From Myxococcaceae bacterium (GTDB taxonomy: Bacteria > Myxococcota_A > Polyangia > Polyangiales > Ga0077539), in assembly GCA_004297725.1 (NCBI GenBank), contig SCUS01000098.1, positions 1 to 64,000 of the forward strand: a stretch of DNA of 64,000 nt. The letters are read 5' to 3'. This document shows positions 60,953 through 64,000 of this stretch, piece after piece. Numbering within the stretch: the first letter of the stretch is position 1; each line of letters opens with the position of its first letter. Below the pieces are notes generated by a model. The model ran no database searches. It was not told where the DNA came from and was given only the letters and a program-made list of their open reading frames with translations. The translations under genes and the position numbers were made by a program.

Positions 60953-61510
60953 TCAGGGGTCGAGTTCGCCCGCGTTGACGTCGCCGTCCCCGGGGGTGCC
61001 ATCGGGCGTTTCGAGGACCGCTGCCGTCGGGCGCACGGTCGGGACGGTGAGGTTGGGGACGTCGATCGCGACTGCGATCGAGAGGACGTAGGCGTCGCCG
61101 AGCGCGTTCTGGCCGGGGCTCTCCACCCAGGCGCCACCCTGGAGGTCGAGGAAGGGCATCGGGCCGCCGGTCTTCACCAGCGCGCGGGAGAGGCGCGCGA
61201 CGAGGGCTTCCGTCGCGTCCATGTCGGTCACGACCGGGACCACGCCGGGCGCGCTCGCGGCGCCCCAGACGTCGATCGTGGCGCCCGCCATGCGGGTGAT
61301 GAGCGAGCGGCCGTTGTGACTCCGCCCGACCTTCTGAGCGCCCGTGAAGCGGTCCCGGCTAGGGCACCAGACGATGCGCGGCGGCGAGGCGTTCCAGTCG
61401 CGGGCGCGGGTGGACACCACGAGCTGGACGAACTCCCCCCCGTCGGCATTGAGCCGGTCCATCACCACGCGGGCGAAGTGCTCGAGGCCGGTGAAGGGGG
61501 TGCGGCTCAT
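60953..61510 (-). CDS. Head-tail joining / tail terminator-like protein
   Basis: A 185-residue product; a start at ATG 61510 overlaps the upstream gene (ATGA). Contains HFARVVMDRLNADGGEFVQL, PPRIVWCPSRDRFTGAQKVG and GATIDVWGAASAPGVVPVVT, resembling the gp37/tail-terminator proteins that precede sheath genes. The acidic tail is variable-looking. Confidence 0.65.
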   Translation of the reverse strand: MSRTPFTGLEHFARVVMDRLNADGGEFVQLVVSTRARDWNASPPRIVWCPSRDRFTGAQKVGRSHNGRSLITRMAGATIDVWGAASAPGVVPVVTDMDATEALVARLSRALVKTGGPMPFLDLQGGAWVESPGQNALGDAYVLSIAVAIDVPNLTVPTVRPTAAVLETPDGTPGDGDVNAGELDP

Positions 61511-61950
61511 CGGGGCAGGAGCTTCGCGAGGGCCTCGTCGGCGCCCTCGGCGAGGACGATCGACCAGCCCGTGGGGAGCTGGCCGTCGCTGTTGGGAAAG
61601 AAGGGTCGGCGGGGCAGCCGCGTGCGCGGCTCCTCGCTCTGGTGGTAGTGGCCGTAGGCCGTGAGGCGGTCGACGGCGCCGAACACGAAGCCGTCCGCGC
61701 TGAACGTGTAGACGAGGGCCGCCCCTTCGAGCGTCCCGGTCTTCCGCAGCGGTGCGCGGCCCCGCGGGCGCTTGATGGGCGCCCACTTCGCGCCCGAGGG
61801 CGCCCGCGACTCCTCGAAGCCACGGTGCACCAGCTGCTGCCCCTCGCGCGCCAGGGCGCCCGCCACCGCGCGCTGCGCCCGCCCGTCCTCGAAGGCGTCC
61901 AGGGCCGCGAGCAGCACGTCGAGCGACGTGCCCGACTGGCGAAGGCTCAC
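61507..61950 (-). CDS. Virion morphogenesis protein (Mu gpG-like)
   Basis: A 147-residue product with VLLAALDAFEDGRAQRAVAG, GFEESRAPSGAKWAPIKRPR, PLRKTGTLEGAALVYTFSAD and LPRRPFFPNS, the pattern of the phage virion morphogenesis (tail completion) family, including W-P-L/R-K-T-G-x-L. GTG 61950 overlaps the DUF1320 gene stop. Confidence 0.82.
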   Translation of the reverse strand: MSLRQSGTSLDVLLAALDAFEDGRAQRAVAGALAREGQQLVHRGFEESRAPSGAKWAPIKRPRGRAPLRKTGTLEGAALVYTFSADGFVFGAVDRLTAYGHYHQSEEPRTRLPRRPFFPNSDGQLPTGWSIVLAEGADEALAKLLPR

Positions 61951-62642
61951 CGCCGCGTCCCGGTGCTCACGCGCGGTCCGCGCACGGCCGGAGCGCTCTC
62001 GGTCGCGCGCGGCTGCGTCTCGCCGTGGAGCACGGCGTCGAAGCGCTTGCGCGCCCCGGCTGCCCGCTTCTCGAAGAGCTCGTCGCTCCCGTCGCTGGGG
62101 CGGTACCCGGTCACCGCGATCACATCCGAGGCGATGATGGCGCAGGTGTCCCGCACGACGTCGGTGGGCACCTCGGTGAGCGGGAACGTGAACGCCCGCG
62201 AGAGGTACCGCACCGCCTCCTCGTTGCCGGCGCGGCGGCACGTGGCCACGCTGGAGACGCTCGTCCAGGCGTAGGTGGCGCCGGTGACGAGCGTCCCGAC
62301 GAAGCGGACGCCGACGCCGGTGCCTACGCCCGAGGGCGTCACCAGCGCAGCCGCGGCGCTGGCGGGGGTCGTGGCCGTCGCGGTCCACGTGGAGCCGCCG
62401 TCGAGGCTCCACCGCCAGGTGGCCACGCCGGGGGCGCCGCCCGCGACGACCTGGAGCAGCACCGGCAGCTGGTCGAGCTCGAGCGCGGCCACGTCGAGGC
62501 ACCCAGCGGGCACGACGACGCCCGCGCCCGCCCCGGTGGGGGTGATGGGCGCGTGCGTCGTGCGGGCCTGCTTGAGCGCCTCGGGGGGCAGCCCCAGCCG
62601 GAGGAAGTCCCCCAGCGTGGCGATCTCCTGGTAGGCGATCAC
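61947..62642 (-). CDS. DUF1320-family protein (Mu gp36-like) with inserted beta domain
   Basis: A 231-residue product. The C-terminal helices (NEEAVRYLSRAFTFPLTEVP, CAIIASDVIAVTGYRPSDGS, DELFEKRAAGARKRFDAVLH) fit the DUF1320 head-completion family, normally about 140 residues. Between the N-terminal LGDFLRLGLPPEAL and these helices is an extra 100-residue beta-rich insert (VLLQVVAGGAPGVATWRWSL). GTG 62642 is the start. Confidence 0.75.
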   Translation of the reverse strand: MIAYQEIATLGDFLRLGLPPEALKQARTTHAPITPTGAGAGVVVPAGCLDVAALELDQLPVLLQVVAGGAPGVATWRWSLDGGSTWTATATTPASAAAALVTPSGVGTGVGVRFVGTLVTGATYAWTSVSSVATCRRAGNEEAVRYLSRAFTFPLTEVPTDVVRDTCAIIASDVIAVTGYRPSDGSDELFEKRAAGARKRFDAVLHGETQPRATESAPAVRGPRVSTGTRR

Positions 62643-62654
62643 GACGGGCTCAGG

Positions 62655-63602
62655 TCAGGGACCGACGGCCTTGATGCTCAGCTGGGGGAAGCTGTAGCCG
62701 AAGGCCGCGCGCCCCTCGGCGCCGAACACCAGCTCCTTGTTCTTCTTGCAGTGCTCGGAGTCGAGACCGAAGAGGATCCCGAGGCGGATCGCCTCGCGGA
62801 GCTGGAAGATGAAGGGCTTGATCGGCTGGTTGGTGACGCTGACGTACCAGCTCTTGTTGTCGCTGGCCGTGCCCGAGAGCTCGGGCAGCACCTTCACCCG
62901 CACGACGCCCTGGTTGATGTTGGTGACGCCGGCGTTGGTGCTCGCCGACTGCACGATGCCCGCCTCGGCGATGCGCAGCGCGGTCCCGCGCAGGGCCATG
63001 GGGACGGTGAGGTCCGTGGCCATGAGCCCCAGCGGCTCGCCGTCCTCGAGGGTGAACTGCGAGATGGCGGTGAGCACCGCCTCGAAGTTCGCCTCGGTGA
63101 GCGCCTGGCCCGCGAGGTAGTTGGAGAACGTGCCCGCCGCGGGGCGGTTCGGATCGACGGGATGGTCGGTCGCGTAGAAGGGCTTGCCGTCGAAGCAGAT
63201 CGCCTCGGCGACGGTCGCGTCGTGGCCCTTCTTCATGAGGCGCGCGATCTGGCGGTCGCCGAACTTCGCGGCGTGCATGCCGAGCTGCTCGAAGATGGGC
63301 GCGAACATCCCCAGCTTGTCGTCGGCGATCTTGTTGCGCGGCACCTTGGCGTCGCGGTTGAAGTCCTTGTTCTTGAGCCGGTAGGCGCTCGCGGCGAGGC
63401 CGCTCGTGTTGCGCTCGGTGGTCCACTCGGCCAGGCCCGGGATGAGCTGGAGCCACGAGTGCACCTCCTCCTCGGTGTCCGAGGTGAGCAGCGTCGCGAA
63501 GAGCTGCCACCAGGGGTCGCCCATCTTGATGCCGGCGCGGAAGCGCGTGTCGAAGTTCTGGAACGCCGCGTCGACGTCCTCGTTCATGAGGTCCTGGGCC
63601 AT
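62655..63602 (-). CDS. Major head protein (Mu gpT-like)
   Basis: A 315-residue product with FRAGIKMGDPWWQLFATLLT, IPGLAEWTTERNTSGLAASA, DGKPFYATDHPVDPNRPAAG, LGLMATDLTVPMALRGTALR and FIFQLREAIRLGILFGLDSE, all typical of Mu gpT-like major capsid proteins. GGAG precedes ATG 63602. Its presence argues for a full phage rather than a tailocin. Confidence 0.88.
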   Translation of the reverse strand: MAQDLMNEDVDAAFQNFDTRFRAGIKMGDPWWQLFATLLTSDTEEEVHSWLQLIPGLAEWTTERNTSGLAASAYRLKNKDFNRDAKVPRNKIADDKLGMFAPIFEQLGMHAAKFGDRQIARLMKKGHDATVAEAICFDGKPFYATDHPVDPNRPAAGTFSNYLAGQALTEANFEAVLTAISQFTLEDGEPLGLMATDLTVPMALRGTALRIAEAGIVQSASTNAGVTNINQGVVRVKVLPELSGTASDNKSWYVSVTNQPIKPFIFQLREAIRLGILFGLDSEHCKKNKELVFGAEGRAAFGYSFPQLSIKAVGP

Positions 63603-63703
63603 GTCGGTCTCCGTTCAGTCGGGGTCGTGGGAGGGGGATGGAGGAGGCACGGGCGCGCTGGGCGGGGTGCTGTGAGCCGCGCCCGGCGCAGGGAGACGAG
63701 GGA

Positions 63704-64000
63704 CTACGAGGCGGTCTGCGGCACCGAGCCGCTGAAGCGCAGCAGGGCCTTGGCCGCGACGCCGTTGCCCGAGATGGCGCCGAGCAGGATGGCCGCGGCG
63801 TGCGAGCCGAGGAGCGCGTCGTTGGCCGCGCCCGCGTCCGAGGTGTCGGTGCGGCCGGTGACCGCGGCCTTGGCGCGCCCGGCGTTGGTGGTGGCGACGC
63901 GCGCGCCGACGGCGAGGGCCGCGGAGCCCACGAGCTGCGTGACGCCCTCGTAGCGCACGATCGCGGGTGCCGCCGCGGCGGGGGCGTTCTGGAGCACGCC
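63704..64000 (-). CDS. Capsid cement/decoration protein, C-terminal part
   Basis: The frame is open to the window edge, so the start lies outside or at GTG 63997. The visible 97 residues (YEGVTQLVGSAALAVGARVA, NDALLGSHAAAILLGAISGN) are Ala/Gly-rich and resemble DUF2190-type head decoration proteins found beside gpT-like capsids. The 101 bp before the capsid gene show nothing except its ribosome-binding site. Confidence 0.55.
   Translation of the reverse strand, partial: GVLQNAPAAAAPAIVRYEGVTQLVGSAALAVGARVATTNAGRAKAAVTGRTDTSDAGAANDALLGSHAAAILLGAISGNGVAAKALLRFSGSVPQTAS

Larger units (their letters stand above)
42451..64000. mobile_element. Contractile-tailed prophage, left part (continues past window)
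   Basis: From the half tRNA to the window edge, nearly all genes are tightly packed on the minus strand and encode head (gpT-like), sheath, tube, tape measure, baseplate, fibre and lysis-type proteins. The order follows that of Mu-like myovirus structural modules. Plus-strand cargo genes interrupt it at 48561-49350 and 50923-52307. Head genes argue against a headless tailocin. Terminase, portal, replication, repressor and integrase genes are not in the window. Confidence 0.88.

Noticed and set aside
42451..64000. Headless tailocin (phage-tail-like bacteriocin)
   Set aside because: A gpT-like major head protein, DUF1320 and a likely cement protein are present, so a head module exists at least in part.

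Overview
The window looks like chromosome from a very GC-rich, Gram-negative member of the Myxococcota (deltaproteobacterial/myxobacterial lineage). The signs are many lipoproteins with Asp/Thr/Gly/Pro-rich linkers after the lipobox cysteine, a C-terminal MYXO-CTERM-like sorting tail on a large FG-GAP protein, eukaryotic-type Ser/Thr kinase and PP2C phosphatases, and pervasive 4-nt stop/start overlaps. This assignment is an inference from gene content; no species can be named.

Bases 1-42,450 are host chromosome. The left end holds tuf (EF-Tu) behind tRNA-Thr(TGT), Tyr(GTA), Gly(TCC) and Thr(GGT), the same order as thrU-tyrU-glyT-thrT-tufB of E. coli. Then come an RNase HII-like protein, lipB, a HelD-type helicase, and two TetR regulators next to clear inverted-repeat operators: one divergent from a fatty-acid-hydroxylase-family gene, one coupled to a GT1 glycosyltransferase. 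Next are a GT22 mannosyltransferase, an acyltransferase, a 1208-residue FG-GAP/MYXO-CTERM surface protein, two PP2C phosphatases, a DUF2723 membrane protein, a nucleoside salvage pair (purine nucleoside phosphorylase and cytidine deaminase) and trmO. An envelope/signalling operon follows (OmpA/Pal-like lipoprotein, CpoB-like protein, PEGA kinase, LysM protein), then a CcdA-thioredoxin fusion and a TonB-dependent receptor with a Fur-box-like palindrome on its start codon. The host part ends with a minus-strand operon (SUMF1-like lipoprotein, transglutaminase/TPR lipoprotein, L-lysine 6-dehydrogenase-like enzyme, aldehyde dehydrogenase, a 53-residue membrane protein).

At 42,451-42,498 lies only the 3' half of a tRNA-Arg(TCT). 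To its right, and running off the window, is a contractile-tailed prophage transcribed mostly on the minus strand. From the right edge it reads: capsid cement (partial), gpT-like major head protein, DUF1320, virion morphogenesis, tail completion, sheath, tube, a tail assembly chaperone pair with a lambda-type G GGA AAG frameshift site, tape measure, baseplate genes, tail fibres, membrane proteins, two zinc-metalloprotease-like proteins, an endolysin candidate and a 34-residue membrane peptide. The half tRNA is best read as one attachment site; the intact tRNA and the integrase should lie beyond base 64,000.

Two islands of plus-strand cargo genes interrupt the tail genes (48,561-49,350 and 50,923-52,307). 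Two of these genes share a promoter-like element at identical spacing, and one encodes a host-style cysteine-rich lipoprotein, so lysogenic conversion of the host surface is plausible.
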